A stretch of DNA of 64,000 bases from the NCBI RefSeq assembly GCF_900113335.1, contig NZ_FOOX01000004.1, forward strand, positions 62,001 to 126,000, given 5' to 3'. The translations under genes were made by a program, and so were the position numbers. How positions within the stretch are numbered: the stretch's first letter is position 1; each line of letters begins with the position of its first letter. This document shows, piece by piece, positions 26,374 to 36,051 of this stretch. A model generated the notes under the pieces. That model was not told the origin of the DNA. It saw nothing but the letters and a program-made list of their open reading frames with translations, and did not search any database. The stretch comes from Desulfotruncus arcticus DSM 17038 (GTDB lineage Bacteria; Bacillota; Desulfotomaculia; Desulfotomaculales; Desulfallaceae).

Positions 26374-26688
26374 ATGCTGAAATTATTAAAAAAACTTCTC
26401 CTCAAACGCAGGCGGCAGATGGATACGCTGTTTGATGTGGCTACCATCCAGGTCGACGACCTGACCGTAACCATGTCTCGCAGGGAAAGAAACACTGATC
26501 CTCCTTATGAATTCAGCATGTTTATACCGCGGCTGGAATTCAGGCAGAGATATTATAAAGACAGACAAGAAAAAGACGCGAAAGAAATAATCCTTGAAAA
26601 TATAAGCATAGTTCATGCACCACAGCACCCGCCCTCGGAAGGCAGCCGGAGCAATGGGAAGTATATTATCCACCATAAAATGGATTGA
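26374..26688 (+). CDS. Hypothetical protein, 104 residues
   Basis: Not recognised. A basic N-terminus (LLKKLLLKRRRQ) leads into a short mixed domain with IQVDDLTVTMSRRER, and the chain ends in IIHHKMD. AGGAGA lies 12 bases before the ATG. It runs in the same direction as priA, 73 bases upstream of it. No membrane segment or known motif is seen. Coding status is moderate: an open frame also exists on the opposite strand. Confidence 0.4.
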   Translation: MLKLLKKLLLKRRRQMDTLFDVATIQVDDLTVTMSRRERNTDPPYEFSMFIPRLEFRQRYYKDRQEKDAKEIILENISIVHAPQHPPSEGSRSNGKYIIHHKMD

Positions 26689-26761
26689 GGTGCGGCATTA
26701 ATCTGTTCTATAATTAAGTATGGATACTATAACATTTGACACCGGACTTGAGGGAGAGTAA

Positions 26762-29005
26762 ATGACTGACCAACTGTTTGCCGATGTGCTTGTCGATGTA
26801 CCGGTTCCTGAAACCGGCCGCACTTTTCAATACCTTGTGCCACGGGAAATACAGCCTTTGTTGCATTTTGGCCACAGGGTGCAGGTGCCGTTTGGCGGGA
26901 GAAAGGTAACCGGTTACGTGGTTGGTTTGAGCCACTTCAAGGCGGTTGACAAAATAAAGGAAATTAGCAAATTAGTTGATGAAAAGCCGTTGTTCCGGGA
27001 GGATCAATATGCATTAGCCAGGTGGATGGCTGAATATTACCTGTGTGATACAGTGAAATCGCTGCAAGCGGTAATAGCGCCGGTTTTAAAAAAAACCTCC
27101 GCGAGGTTGATTACCCGCTATTACTGCAGCGTTGACAGCAGTAAATTACCCGGCCTGCGGGAAGAGCTGGGACGGCGTGCTCCCAAAAGCCTGGCGGCTC
27201 TTGAAAAAGCTTTGCTCAGCCCCGGTTTGACCAGGGCGGGACTGGCAGCTGCCGCCGGGGTTTCCACTGCGGTGGTGGACAGATTGTGCGCCAAAGGATT
27301 GCTTAAAGCGAAAGACCAGGTTTCATTCCGGGACCCTTACCCGCAGGCGGAAATGGACGTGAGCAAACGGGTAGAATTAAATGTTTTGCAGCAAAAAGCT
27401 GTGGGGGAAATCAATAACTCCATTGCCGGCCGCCGGCATCAGGTCTTTTTGCTGCATGGAATAACCGGCAGCGGCAAAACCGAGGTCTACCTGCACTGTA
27501 TTGAGCAGGTCCTGCGGGAAGGAAGACAGGCTGTTACGCTGGTGCCGGAAATATCTCTGACACCGCAAATGGTCAAGCAATTCAGGTCCAGGTTCGGGCG
27601 GGAAGTGGCCGTTTTACACAGCCGGATGTCCGACGGCGAGAGGTTCGACGAGTGGGTACGTATTGAAAGAGGTGAGGCGCCGGTTGTGCTGGGGGCCCGC
27701 TCAGCCGTACTGGCGCCTGTCCGTGACCCCGGGCTGATCATTGTGGATGAGGAACATGAGTGGTCTTACAAACAGGAGGAGACACCTAGATACCACGCCC
27801 GGGCCGTTGCCCTTTACCGGGCCCAAAAAAGTTCCGGGGTAGTGGTGCTGGGCAGCGCCACACCGTCACTGGAGTCCTATTGTCGTGCCACGCCGGACGG
27901 TGTTTACCGGCTGATCAGTATGGATAAGCGGGTTGAAGGCAGGGGGTTGCCCCGGGTTGGCCTGGTTGATATGCGCGAGGAAGCCCGGGCCGGGAACGGG
28001 GGCATCTTCAGCCGCCTTCTGATTGCTGAACTGCAAAAAAGGATTGCAGCCGGAGAGCAGGCGATCATATTTTTAAATCGCAGGGGCATGAACACTCTGG
28101 CGGTTTGCCGGGAGTGCGGGTTGGTTTTAAAGTGCCCGCGTTGTGATATTTCTCTTACCTACCATACCGAAGGCCGGCTGCGCTGTCATTATTGCAATTA
28201 TTCGATGCGGGCGCCCAAGCTCTGTCCGGATTGCGGCGACAGTCAGATTAGTTATTTCGGCACGGGGACCCAGCGGGTTGAAAAAGAGCTGCGTGCGGCC
28301 ATCCCGGGTGCGCGGGTGCTGCGCATGGACGCCGATACTACCACTCGCAAGGGCTCCCACCAGCAAATACTGGAGGAGTTTGAGAGCGGGGCGGCGGATA
28401 TACTGGTGGGCACCCAAATGATTGCCAAAGGGCTTGATATCAGCGGGGTAACCCTGGTGGGCGTGGTTAATGCGGATATTACCCTGCATATGCCGGATTT
28501 CAGGGCGGGGGAACGCACTTTTCAACTGCTGGCCCAGGTGGCCGGGCGGACCGGCCGGGGTGATAAGCCCGGGGATGTATTAATTCAAACTTACACACCG
28601 GAACACTATTCCGTTCAGGCAGCGGCCAGGCACGATTATCCTGCTTTTTTTGAAAAAGAAATGTTGCTGCGTAAAACAGCGGGCTACCCGCCTTTTTCCA
28701 AAATGGCCAGGGTGCTTGTGACCGGGCCGGAAGAAGGTGCGGTGAAAACCGCGGCGGAAAGGCTGCGGGTTATGCTGGATGAGTTTGCACAAGGACAGGA
28801 TGGGGGAAGAATATATCTAGTAGGCCCCGCGCCGGCCCCACTGGCCCGTTTAAAAAATACCTGCCGGTGGCATATCATTACCTGGAGCCAGGATTATGGC
28901 CAACTGCACCGGATGTTAAAAAAATTCAGGCGGGCGGGCGGGTGCGCGCCGCCGGGCAAGGGTTTGCACGTAAGCCTGGATATAGACCCGTTTAACTTAA
29001 TGTAA
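26762..29005 (+). CDS. priA: Primosomal replication restart helicase PriA
   Basis: 747-residue superfamily 2 DNA helicase that reloads the replisome at stalled forks. The N-terminal 3'-DNA-binding domain starts [17 protein letters not shown]. Walker A is [12 protein letters not shown], the DEEH box is [15 protein letters not shown], and the zinc-binding cysteines run through [20 protein letters not shown] to CHYCNY and CPDCGD. Helicase motif VI is [14 protein letters not shown]. Full length for Firmicutes. GAGGGAG precedes the ATG. First clear gene of the priA-def-fmt run. Confidence 0.96.
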   Translation: MTDQLFADVLVDVPVPETGRTFQYLVPREIQPLLHFGHRVQVPFGGRKVTGYVVGLSHFKAVDKIKEISKLVDEKPLFREDQYALARWMAEYYLCDTVKSLQAVIAPVLKKTSARLITRYYCSVDSSKLPGLREELGRRAPKSLAALEKALLSPGLTRAGLAAAAGVSTAVVDRLCAKGLLKAKDQVSFRDPYPQAEMDVSKRVELNVLQQKAVGEINNSIAGRRHQVFLLHGITGSGKTEVYLHCIEQVLREGRQAVTLVPEISLTPQMVKQFRSRFGREVAVLHSRMSDGERFDEWVRIERGEAPVVLGARSAVLAPVRDPGLIIVDEEHEWSYKQEETPRYHARAVALYRAQKSSGVVVLGSATPSLESYCRATPDGVYRLISMDKRVEGRGLPRVGLVDMREEARAGNGGIFSRLLIAELQKRIAAGEQAIIFLNRRGMNTLAVCRECGLVLKCPRCDISLTYHTEGRLRCHYCNYSMRAPKLCPDCGDSQISYFGTGTQRVEKELRAAIPGARVLRMDADTTTRKGSHQQILEEFESGAADILVGTQMIAKGLDISGVTLVGVVNADITLHMPDFRAGERTFQLLAQVAGRTGRGDKPGDVLIQTYTPEHYSVQAAARHDYPAFFEKEMLLRKTAGYPPFSKMARVLVTGPEEGAVKTAAERLRVMLDEFAQGQDGGRIYLVGPAPAPLARLKNTCRWHIITWSQDYGQLHRMLKKFRRAGGCAPPGKGLHVSLDIDPFNLM

Positions 29006-29039
29006 TATAAATATATTAATTGGTAAGGGGGCAAACTCC

Positions 29040-29492
29040 ATGGCGGTTTATAAAATTGTAGAAGCCGAGGATGATATTTTAAGGGATAAGGCCCGGCTGG
29101 TTACTAAATTTGGCAAAAACACAGAAAGACTTTTAGATAATATGAAGGATACAATGTACGCCAATAAGGGTGTTGGGCTGGCCGCGCCTCAGATTGGCGT
29201 GTCCAAACGCGTTATTGTGGTCGACGTGGGGGAAGGTCCGATAGAGTTTATCAATCCGGAAATAATAGATGTAGACGGAACGCAAACCGATTCCGAAGGC
29301 TGCCTGAGCGTCCCGGGTGTTTTGGGCGACGTTACCCGTGCCTTGAGAGTAGAAGTTAAGGGCCTGGACCGCAGCGGCAATGAAACCGGAGTCCGGGCGG
29401 AAGGTTTTTTGGCCAGAGCTCTGCAGCACGAGATAGATCATTTGGACGGAATCCTTTTTATCGATAAAGCGAAGAATTTGAGAAAAATCTAA
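29040..29492 (+). CDS. def: Peptide deformylase
   Basis: 150-residue metalloprotease that removes the formyl group from nascent proteins. The three family motifs are intact: [18 protein letters not shown] (metal-binding Cys) and [10 protein letters not shown] (HExxH). It comes 34 bases after priA, with GGGG upstream of the ATG. fmt, which makes the formyl-Met-tRNA, follows after a dispersed repeat. The order is standard in Firmicutes. Confidence 0.96.
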   Translation: MAVYKIVEAEDDILRDKARLVTKFGKNTERLLDNMKDTMYANKGVGLAAPQIGVSKRVIVVDVGEGPIEFINPEIIDVDGTQTDSEGCLSVPGVLGDVTRALRVEVKGLDRSGNETGVRAEGFLARALQHEIDHLDGILFIDKAKNLRKI

Positions 29493-29503
29493 TGTAACTA
29501 CGT

Positions 29504-29593
29504 AGGAGTCAGGAGACAGGAGTCAGAATTCAGGAGACAGGAGTCAAGAAGGGGTTCAGGCATTCTGACTGCTGTCTCCTGAATTCTGAATAC
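29504..29593. repeat. GGAGTCA palindromic dispersed repeat, copy 2
   Basis: AGGAGTCAGGAGACAGGAGT with CAGAATTCAGGAGACAGG pairs with CTGACTGCTGTCTCCTGAAT downstream. It sits between def and fmt and ends just before the fmt ribosome binding site. Confidence 0.8.
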
Positions 29594-29615
29594 CATAAGG
29601 TAAAAGGAGTTTTTT

Positions 29616-30566
29616 ATGAGAGTTGTTTTTATGGGAACACCTGATTTTGCTGTTCCTTCACTTAAAGAAATAGTTAACGCAGGCTTTGATGTATTGGCTG
29701 TGATTACACAGCCGGACCGGCCCGGCGGCAGGGGGAAAAAAATTAGAAAGACCCCGGTTAAGCTTGCCGCCGAGGAACTTGGCCTGCAGGTCTTGCAGCC
29801 GGCCAAGGTGCGGGAACCTGATTTTATCAATGAACTGCGCCGGTTGAACCCCGAAATAATTATAGTTGCCGCCTTTGGCCAACTGCTGCCGTCCGGGATA
29901 CTGGATCTGCCGCGCTATGGCTGCATCAATGTACATGCTTCATTACTTCCGGCTTACCGCGGCGCCGCTCCCATCCACAGGGCCGTCATCAACGGCGAGC
30001 AGCAAACCGGTGTAACCATTATGCAGATGGATGCCGGCCTGGATACGGGGGACATGCTTTTACAGGAAAAAATAATCATCGGCCCCGAAGACACAGTTGG
30101 CTCGGTGCATGACCGACTGGCCCTGTTAGGCGGCAGGCTGTTGGTTAAAGCCGTGGAACTCATTCAAACCGGCCGGGCGGAGCCGGTTCCCCAGGATGAT
30201 GCCAGGTCCTCCTATGCTGCCATGCTAAAACGCGAGGATGAAATAATTTGTTGGGCAGAGGATGTCGAGGTGATTAAAAACCGGGTCAGGGGACTCAATC
30301 CCTGGCCGGGAGCCCGTACCGAACTGGGTGGCAAGGTTTTAAAAATTTGGCGGGTTGCCCTGGCAGATGGTCCTGCGGTAAAAGGAAAACCAGGTCAGGT
30401 GCTGGAGGCGTCCGCCGGCCGTGGTATTCTGGTTCAGGCGGGAAACGCCGTACTTTCTTTAGAGGAACTACAGCTGCAGGGCAGAAAAAGCATGCGGGCC
30501 GCTGACTTCCTGCGGGGTAATGCACTAACTCCCGGGATTATTCTGGGTGGCCCACCATGCGGCTAA
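29616..30566 (+). CDS. fmt: Methionyl-tRNA formyltransferase
   Basis: 316 residues. Formylates initiator Met-tRNA using 10-formyltetrahydrofolate. The N-terminal domain has VVFMGTPDFAVPSL, IIVAAFGQLLP, and the catalytic NVHASLLPAYRGAAPIH (Asn/His) with GVTIMQMDAGLDTGDML. The C-terminal OB domain starts near residue 205. AAGGAG lies before ATG. It follows def in the same transcript. Confidence 0.96.
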   Translation: MRVVFMGTPDFAVPSLKEIVNAGFDVLAVITQPDRPGGRGKKIRKTPVKLAAEELGLQVLQPAKVREPDFINELRRLNPEIIIVAAFGQLLPSGILDLPRYGCINVHASLLPAYRGAAPIHRAVINGEQQTGVTIMQMDAGLDTGDMLLQEKIIIGPEDTVGSVHDRLALLGGRLLVKAVELIQTGRAEPVPQDDARSSYAAMLKREDEIICWAEDVEVIKNRVRGLNPWPGARTELGGKVLKIWRVALADGPAVKGKPGQVLEASAGRGILVQAGNAVLSLEELQLQGRKSMRAADFLRGNALTPGIILGGPPCG

Positions 30567-30592
30567 ACCGGCACCGGCAATAGCATGGGGTA

Positions 30593-30799
30593 TAGATACC
30601 GCAGGCAAGGTGATCCGGTGGCTTCCCGGAGTAAGCGGAGCACTGGATGCGGCCAGCAGCCCGTCATAGCCCCAAAGATTGACCCCGTAAGGGCGTAAAG
30701 TTTCAACGGGCTGTTGGTGTAAGCGTTAGCTATAAGTAACTATCAAAGATACAAGGAAAATTGCGTAGCGCACGGAGGGAACCACCGAAGCGCCAGATA
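30593..30799 (+). repeat. ~208-bp dispersed repeat, copy A
   Basis: Starts TAGATACCGCAGGCAAGGTG, passes through AGCACTGGATGCGG and GGGCGTAAAGTTTCAA, and ends GCGCCAGATA. The reverse complement of 46659-46867 matches over the whole length with scattered differences. The ends carry imperfect inverted repeats (GATCCGGTG against CACCGAAGCGCC here; clearer in copy B). No open frame. Confidence 0.85.
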
Positions 30800-30845
30800 C
30801 AAGTAACGTGAAAACTTTTTTCAGGGTAGGATAGCCCCAAAGGCG

Positions 30846-31640
30846 GTGATTGATTTGGACAACCTCATTCCCATTCATGAAAGAAAGAGATTATTTATCG
30901 GCTTACTCGGCGGCAGCCTGTTAATAGTAAGCTTACTGACCATGTCTATCTGGTACCTGATTTTCAGCCCGGAAAAATCTCTGGTCTACCAGTTGGTCTT
31001 GTTTGCGCTGGCCGCGGTGCTGATCATTGCCATCTTGCTGGCTGGATTTGGACTGGCCGGCATTGTGCTTACCATCATGCAGTCAAAGCAATTCCTGCTG
31101 CTGCAGGGTCCCATGCGGGTGGCGCTGAATACTTTTTTCCCACTGGTGCTGGCCCTGGGTAAAATTTTTGGAATCGATATGGACCGGATTAAAGGTTCCT
31201 TCATAGAAGTCAATAACGGTCTGGTATACGCCAGGGGGATCAAAATTGAACCGGCGCAATTGCTGCTGCTGGCGCCACACTGCCTGCAAAACAGCGAATG
31301 TGATATTAAGGTAACTAATAATATCGACAACTGCCGCCGCTGCGGTAAATGCGGTGTTAATGATATTTTAAGCATTCGTGAACGCTATGGTATTAAGGTG
31401 GGGATGGCCACCGGGGGGACGCTGGCCCGCAAATACGTGCGCGAATACCGGCCCAAGGCCATCGTGGCCATCGCCTGTGAGCGGGATTTAACCAGCGGGA
31501 TTTTAGATGCCAACCCCATCCCGGTTTTGGGCATAACTAATTTAAGACCCAACGGACCATGTTTTAACACTCATTTTTCCCTGGAGCGGGTGGATGAAGC
31601 AATAAATTTTTTTGTGCGGTCTGGAAGTGATGGCAATTGA
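30846..31640 (+). CDS. DUF116 family membrane protein
   Basis: 264 residues. Two hydrophobic segments lie near the N-terminus (LFIGLLGGSLLIVSLLTMSIWYL and a second around residues 50-78). The cytosolic part has a cysteine-rich motif: PHCLQNSECDIK, CRRCGKCGVNDI, then AIACERDLTSGI. The cysteines may bind metal or a cluster. DUF116 proteins are found beside fmt and rsmB in clostridia, as here; function is unknown. Start is GTG 30846 or possibly TTG 30855, with only a weak site upstream. The stop overlaps the rsmB start (TTGA). Confidence 0.85.
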   Translation: MIDLDNLIPIHERKRLFIGLLGGSLLIVSLLTMSIWYLIFSPEKSLVYQLVLFALAAVLIIAILLAGFGLAGIVLTIMQSKQFLLLQGPMRVALNTFFPLVLALGKIFGIDMDRIKGSFIEVNNGLVYARGIKIEPAQLLLLAPHCLQNSECDIKVTNNIDNCRRCGKCGVNDILSIRERYGIKVGMATGGTLARKYVREYRPKAIVAIACERDLTSGILDANPIPVLGITNLRPNGPCFNTHFSLERVDEAINFFVRSGSDGN

Positions 31641-32995
31641 AACCTAAATTTGAGGCCAGAGAAGCGGCCCTGCAGGTGCTATTGGACGTGGATAAGCGTG
31701 AAGCTTACGCGAATCTGGCCCTGGGGGCCGTTTTAGGCAAGTATCAGCCGGAAAAGCTGGACCGGTCCTTTACCACAGAATTGGTCTACGGAACTTTGCG
31801 GGCGCGCAACACACTGGATTGGGCACTTGGCAATTATCTCCGGCGCCCCATCTCCGGCTTGACCCCGGTGGTGCGCAATATTTTGCGCCTGGGCGCGTAC
31901 CAGCTGCTTTACATGGACAGAGTGCCTGATTCCGCCGCTGTAAACGAGTCCGCCAACCTGGCCCGCCGGCACGGGCACGCCGGCATCGTTAAATTTGTCA
32001 ACGGTGTGCTGCGCAACCTGGCGCGGGGTAAAGACAAACTGCCCTATCCGGATCCGGCGGCCGACCTCGTGGCAAGTATAGCCCTGCGCCATTCACATCC
32101 CGAATGGCTGGTGCGGCTGTGGCTGGATGAGTTTGGCTATGACGGGACGGTGGCTTTGTGTATGGCCAACAACCAGGCCGCTCCCAACTCGGTCCGGGTA
32201 AACAGCTTAAAGACAGAGATAACTGAACTGATGGCATTGCTCCGCGGTATGGGCATAACAGCGGAGCGGGGCAGATACGCGGCTGACTGCCTGTACCTGT
32301 CCGGTTTCGTCGCCCTTGGCGAATTAGCGCCGTTTAGGGACGGTTTATTTCAAATGCAGGACGAAAGCTCCATACTGGTGGGACAGGCAGTGAGCCCGCA
32401 GCCGGGTGCGCGGGTGATTGATGTGGCCAGCGCTCCCGGTGGCAAGGCCACCCACCTGGCCCAGCTAATGCAAAACCGGGGGGAAATTCTGGCCCTGGAC
32501 GTTCATGAACACAAGATCGGGCTGATTGAGGAAAACTGCCGCAGGCTGGGCGTAACTATTGTTAACACCATGCTGACCGACGCCAGAACCCTGCCGGAAA
32601 AATACTCCGGCCGGGCGGATTATGTGCTGGTGGACGCACCCTGTTCCGGTCTGGGTGTGCTGCGCCGGCGCCCTGATGCCAGGTGGCGCAAAAGCCTGGA
32701 ACAAATTCGGGAATTAACGGTGCTGCAGGCGCAAATACTGGAAGCTGCAGCCGCTGTTTTAAAGCCCGGGGGAGTGCTCGTCTACAGCACCTGCACCATC
32801 ACCCGGGAGGAAAATTACGGTCAGGTTATGAATTTTTTGGCGGCACATCCAAATTTCAGCCTGGAATCTATCGCCGGCTTGGTGCCCGAAAGCCTGGACC
32901 ATGCCGGAACCCTGCAGCGGGGTTATTTGCAAATACTGCCCCACTTGCACGGACTGGACGGCTTTTTTATGGCCAGGCTGAGGAAACAAGGCTAA
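31637..32995 (+). CDS. rsmB: 16S rRNA (cytosine-967 C5)-methyltransferase
   Basis: 452 residues. An N-terminal NusB-like RNA-binding domain (1-140, REAALQVLLDVDKREAYANL) precedes the methyltransferase. SAM binding is seen in DVASAPGGKATHLAQL, catalysis in DAPCSGLGVLRRRPDARW and the second cysteine in YSTCTITREEN. Start TTG overlaps the DUF116 stop by 4 bases, so translation is probably coupled. Standard position between fmt and rlmN. Confidence 0.94.
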   Translation: MKPKFEAREAALQVLLDVDKREAYANLALGAVLGKYQPEKLDRSFTTELVYGTLRARNTLDWALGNYLRRPISGLTPVVRNILRLGAYQLLYMDRVPDSAAVNESANLARRHGHAGIVKFVNGVLRNLARGKDKLPYPDPAADLVASIALRHSHPEWLVRLWLDEFGYDGTVALCMANNQAAPNSVRVNSLKTEITELMALLRGMGITAERGRYAADCLYLSGFVALGELAPFRDGLFQMQDESSILVGQAVSPQPGARVIDVASAPGGKATHLAQLMQNRGEILALDVHEHKIGLIEENCRRLGVTIVNTMLTDARTLPEKYSGRADYVLVDAPCSGLGVLRRRPDARWRKSLEQIRELTVLQAQILEAAAAVLKPGGVLVYSTCTITREENYGQVMNFLAAHPNFSLESIAGLVPESLDHAGTLQRGYLQILPHLHGLDGFFMARLRKQG

Positions 32996-33066
32996 GAAAA
33001 AAGGCTAAAAAGAGGAGTTTTTAAGGCGACGTAGAAGTAGCACAAATGCCGAGGGGGTTTGAGAAT

Positions 33067-34158
33067 GTGGCATTTTTTCCCAATATCAGGGATTTAAACC
33101 TGCCTGAACTGGAGCAGCAAGTCGAGGCCATGGGTATAGCCAAATTCAGGGCTGCTCAGCTGGCAGACTGGATTCATAAAAAAGGTGTCACTTCTTTTGA
33201 TGAAATGACTAACTTGCCTAAGGAAGTCAGGGATAAATTAGCAGCCAATTTCAGTGTGGGTGGTTTGGCTCTGTTGGACCGAAAAATATCCCGGGACGGC
33301 GAAGCGGAAAAGTACCTGCTGCAGCTGGCTGACGGCCAGGCTGTGGAAAGCGTATTGATGCAATATCACCACGGTGTGTCAGTTTGCCTTTCAACCCAGG
33401 TGGGCTGCCGGATGGGCTGCAAAATTTGCGCCTCGGGTCTGGAAGGACTGGTGCGCAACCTTACTCCGGGTGAAATACTGGATCAAATTCACACTATGCA
33501 AAGGGAATCCGGCAAGCGGGCCGGCAGCGTGGTACTGATGGGTTCCGGCGAACCTCTGGATAATTACAGCGCTACGATTAAATTTCTGGAACTGGTCAAC
33601 GCACCATACGGGCTGAATATAGGGCACAGGCACATTACCTTGTCCACCAGCGGCATCGTACCGCGCATTTATGATTTGCTTAAATTAAAGCTGTCCATAA
33701 CTCTGGCCATTTCGCTGCATGCGCCAAACAATGCTTTGCGCAATCAGCTGGTGCCGGTTAACAAATCTTACCCTCTGGAAAAACTGTTGCCTGCCTGCCG
33801 GAGTTACGCTGAAACCACCGGCCGGCGGGTTTCCTTTGAATACGCCCTGCTGGGCAATATTAACGACTCCAGGGAACAGGCCCGGGAACTGGGCCGGGTT
33901 TTAACCGGTATTCATGGTCATATCAATTTAATCCCGGCCAACCCTGTGCCGGAACGCGGGATAGTGCGCAGCAGCATAGATAAAATTCGTACTTTTAAAA
34001 AGACCCTGGAAGATCTGGGATACCCGGTAACCGTTCGCCGGGAACTTGGCCTGGACATCGACGCGGCCTGTGGCCAGTTGAGACGCCGGGTGCGGATGCG
34101 AGGTGGTACTGATGGGGTTTTTGTCGGAACTGGAAGGCAGCCTGGAAAGAATTATTGA
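33067..34158 (+). CDS. rlmN: Dual-specificity RNA methyltransferase RlmN (radical SAM)
   Basis: 363 residues from a GTG start placed 9 bases after AGGGGG; an in-frame ATG at 33046 lies upstream of that site. It methylates C2 of A2503 in 23S rRNA and A37 in some tRNAs. The radical-SAM cluster is CRMGCKIC (CxxxCxxC), and the methyl-carrying cysteine is in DIDAACGQLRRR. GEPLDNY is the SAM-binding GEP motif. The gene overlaps fhaA by 47 bases at its 3' end. Confidence 0.93.
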   Translation: MAFFPNIRDLNLPELEQQVEAMGIAKFRAAQLADWIHKKGVTSFDEMTNLPKEVRDKLAANFSVGGLALLDRKISRDGEAEKYLLQLADGQAVESVLMQYHHGVSVCLSTQVGCRMGCKICASGLEGLVRNLTPGEILDQIHTMQRESGKRAGSVVLMGSGEPLDNYSATIKFLELVNAPYGLNIGHRHITLSTSGIVPRIYDLLKLKLSITLAISLHAPNNALRNQLVPVNKSYPLEKLLPACRSYAETTGRRVSFEYALLGNINDSREQARELGRVLTGIHGHINLIPANPVPERGIVRSSIDKIRTFKKTLEDLGYPVTVRRELGLDIDAACGQLRRRVRMRGGTDGVFVGTGRQPGKNY

Positions 34159-34873
34159 AGGTTTTTTTAAAGATAAGTTTAAAGGCAGCTTACAGCCGGT
34201 TGATATGGCTAAAAGGCTGGCCCGTGAAATGCGGGAACAGCGCCGTACCGGGTTAAAGGATATATTCGTGCCCAACCGCTACGAAATTTTCCTTAATCCC
34301 GGGGAGTATAATGCCAATGAGCCGGTAATTGAGCACCTGTCGGGGGAACTGCAGGAATATGTGGCCGGTAAGGCGGCAGAAAAGAAATATACTCTGCTGG
34401 GACGCATTGAAGTGAGCTTTGACCAGGATCAGGCTGTTGCGCCCGGCGAAATGGTGATCAAAAGCTACTTCGATGAAGAAGAAAACGACGTAGAAGAGGA
34501 GAGCGCACCGGTTTCCGAGGCAACGATGCAGTATGTGCCCATAAAAGGTGAATTTGCGCCGTCTGCGCGGGAGCTGCCGGAGGCTGCTGCGAGTCTTGAG
34601 GTGCTGGAAGGGCCTTTAAGCGGCAGGCGGTATCAAGTAGAGGGCAATTTGGCGGTAATTGGCCGCAAAGAATCCTGTGATATTTTTTTGCCTGATGAAA
34701 GTATTTCCAGAAGACATGCGTTAATCAGCCGGGTAGGGCGCCAGTTTTACATCAAGGATCAGGCCAGCACCAACGGAACCTATATTAATGGGGCCAGGGT
34801 GGAGCAAGAGGAACTCATGCCCGGTGATATGATAAAAATAGGAAGAATCCTATTAAGATTCAGGGTGGAATGA
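34112..34873 (+). CDS. fhaA: FhaA-like protein: DUF3662 domain plus FHA domain
   Basis: 253 residues. The N-terminal DUF3662 domain (about 1-115) starts MGFLSELEGSLERIIEGFF, as in mycobacterial FhaA. An acidic linker (DEEENDVEEES) follows, then a C-terminal FHA domain with VIGRKESCDIFLPDESISRRHALI and STNGTYINGARV. FHA domains bind phosphothreonine; in Mycobacterium FhaA is bound by PknB-phosphorylated partners and controls cell-wall synthesis. The PASTA kinase gene four positions downstream is the probable partner. ATG 34112 is preferred (AGGTGG upstream). Confidence 0.9.
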   Translation: MGFLSELEGSLERIIEGFFKDKFKGSLQPVDMAKRLAREMREQRRTGLKDIFVPNRYEIFLNPGEYNANEPVIEHLSGELQEYVAGKAAEKKYTLLGRIEVSFDQDQAVAPGEMVIKSYFDEEENDVEEESAPVSEATMQYVPIKGEFAPSARELPEAAASLEVLEGPLSGRRYQVEGNLAVIGRKESCDIFLPDESISRRHALISRVGRQFYIKDQASTNGTYINGARVEQEELMPGDMIKIGRILLRFRVE

Positions 34874-35370
34874 TGTTGGAAATCTTAATTTTCGTGCTGC
34901 GAACTGTTTTTCAGGTACTGATTTACGCCTTTATTTTTGTGGTCATAATTTATGTGGTTAAAGACCTGCGTGGGACGGGGCAGACGGTCAAGGCGCGCCA
35001 GGGCCTACAAAAATTTAACCGGGGACAGTGTTATTTAAAGGTGGATTATGCCCCGGAGGATAGCGGGCTGGCCGGGTCGGAATTTCCGCTGGGTGCGGAA
35101 ACAATAATGGGCAGGGACCCTAAAAGCGAGATAGTATTGCCTGAAAAAGTAATCTCCAGTAACCACGCTAAAATTTATTTTGACCATGGACAGTACTGGT
35201 TGGAAGACCTGGGCAGCACCAACGGCACTTTGCTGAACGGTTTGCCGTTGAGCGAGCCGGCGGTTTTGGCAAATGGTGATCGGATAAAAATTGGAGATTA
35301 TATATTTAGGCTGGTGAGGTGGAAATATGAGGTGGAGTCAGATCACCGAATGCGGCCCGGTGCGTCGTAG
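34870..35370 (+). CDS. fhaB: FhaB-like membrane-anchored FHA protein
   Basis: 166 residues. One N-terminal membrane segment (residues 4-28, LIFVLRTVFQVLIYAFIFVV) is followed by an FHA domain with IMGRDPKSEIVLPEKVISSNHAKI and LGSTNGTLLNGLP. The start overlaps fhaA by 4 bases and the end overlaps the phosphatase gene by 44 bases. The layout matches actinobacterial FhaB (FipA-binding, septal). The role here is inferred from phosphothreonine binding and the gene order. Confidence 0.88.
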   Translation: MMLEILIFVLRTVFQVLIYAFIFVVIIYVVKDLRGTGQTVKARQGLQKFNRGQCYLKVDYAPEDSGLAGSEFPLGAETIMGRDPKSEIVLPEKVISSNHAKIYFDHGQYWLEDLGSTNGTLLNGLPLSEPAVLANGDRIKIGDYIFRLVRWKYEVESDHRMRPGAS

Positions 35371-36049
35371 AAATGAAGATTGGGTGTGTGCTTGTCCCGA
35401 TCTGGGAGTCTTTGCCGTAGCCGACGGTATGGGCGGGCACCGTGCGGGCAATATCGCCAGCAAACTGGCCCTGGAAGTGCTGGAAGAATATATTAGAAGC
35501 TCTGCCGGTGCCGGCCGGCCGGTTCAACCATGCCTGCTTTTATCTGAAGGTATACTGCGGGCCAATGAGGCAGTCTACCGCGCAGCGTTGGCCAAAGAAG
35601 AGTGGCAGGGGATGGGCTCGACGCTGAATGCCTGCCTGCTGCTGGGAAACACCCTTACTGTGGCCAATGTGGGAGACAGCCGGGCATTGCTGCTGCGCAA
35701 CAATGGAATCAGCAAGTTGACCAGCGATCATTCACTGGTGCAGGAGCTGGTTGACGGCGGCGGAATTACCGAAGAAGAAGCGTTTAATCACCCCAGGCGC
35801 AATGTGCTGACCAGGGCTTTGGGAATTGGGCCGCGAGTCGAAGTGGACTCATTCGAGTATAATATTGTCCAAGGGGACAGATTGTTGCTCTGTACGGATG
35901 GGCTTTGCGGCTTTGTTACTCCACAGAGGATCGGGGAGTTAATGAGCTCGGCGGACGACCCCGACACAGTGGTGCATCGTCTTTTACAAGAGGCTATTGC
36001 TTCCGGCAGCAATGATAATATAACCATGATTTTTCTGGTGGTGGATTAA
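35327..36049 (+). CDS. prpC: PP2C-type Ser/Thr phosphatase (PstP/PrpC/Stp)
   Basis: 240-residue cytosolic phosphatase. The metal-binding motifs are present: RRRNEDWV, VADGMGGHRAG, GDSRALLLRN, LLLCTDGLCGFV and SNDNITMIFL. It would reverse the PASTA kinase's phosphorylations. In Firmicutes prpC usually sits directly before prkC; here FtsW and PBP genes lie in between, as in Actinobacteria. It starts inside fhaB (44-base overlap). Confidence 0.92.
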   Translation: MRWSQITECGPVRRRNEDWVCACPDLGVFAVADGMGGHRAGNIASKLALEVLEEYIRSSAGAGRPVQPCLLLSEGILRANEAVYRAALAKEEWQGMGSTLNACLLLGNTLTVANVGDSRALLLRNNGISKLTSDHSLVQELVDGGGITEEEAFNHPRRNVLTRALGIGPRVEVDSFEYNIVQGDRLLLCTDGLCGFVTPQRIGELMSSADDPDTVVHRLLQEAIASGSNDNITMIFLVVD

Positions 36050-36051
36050 TT

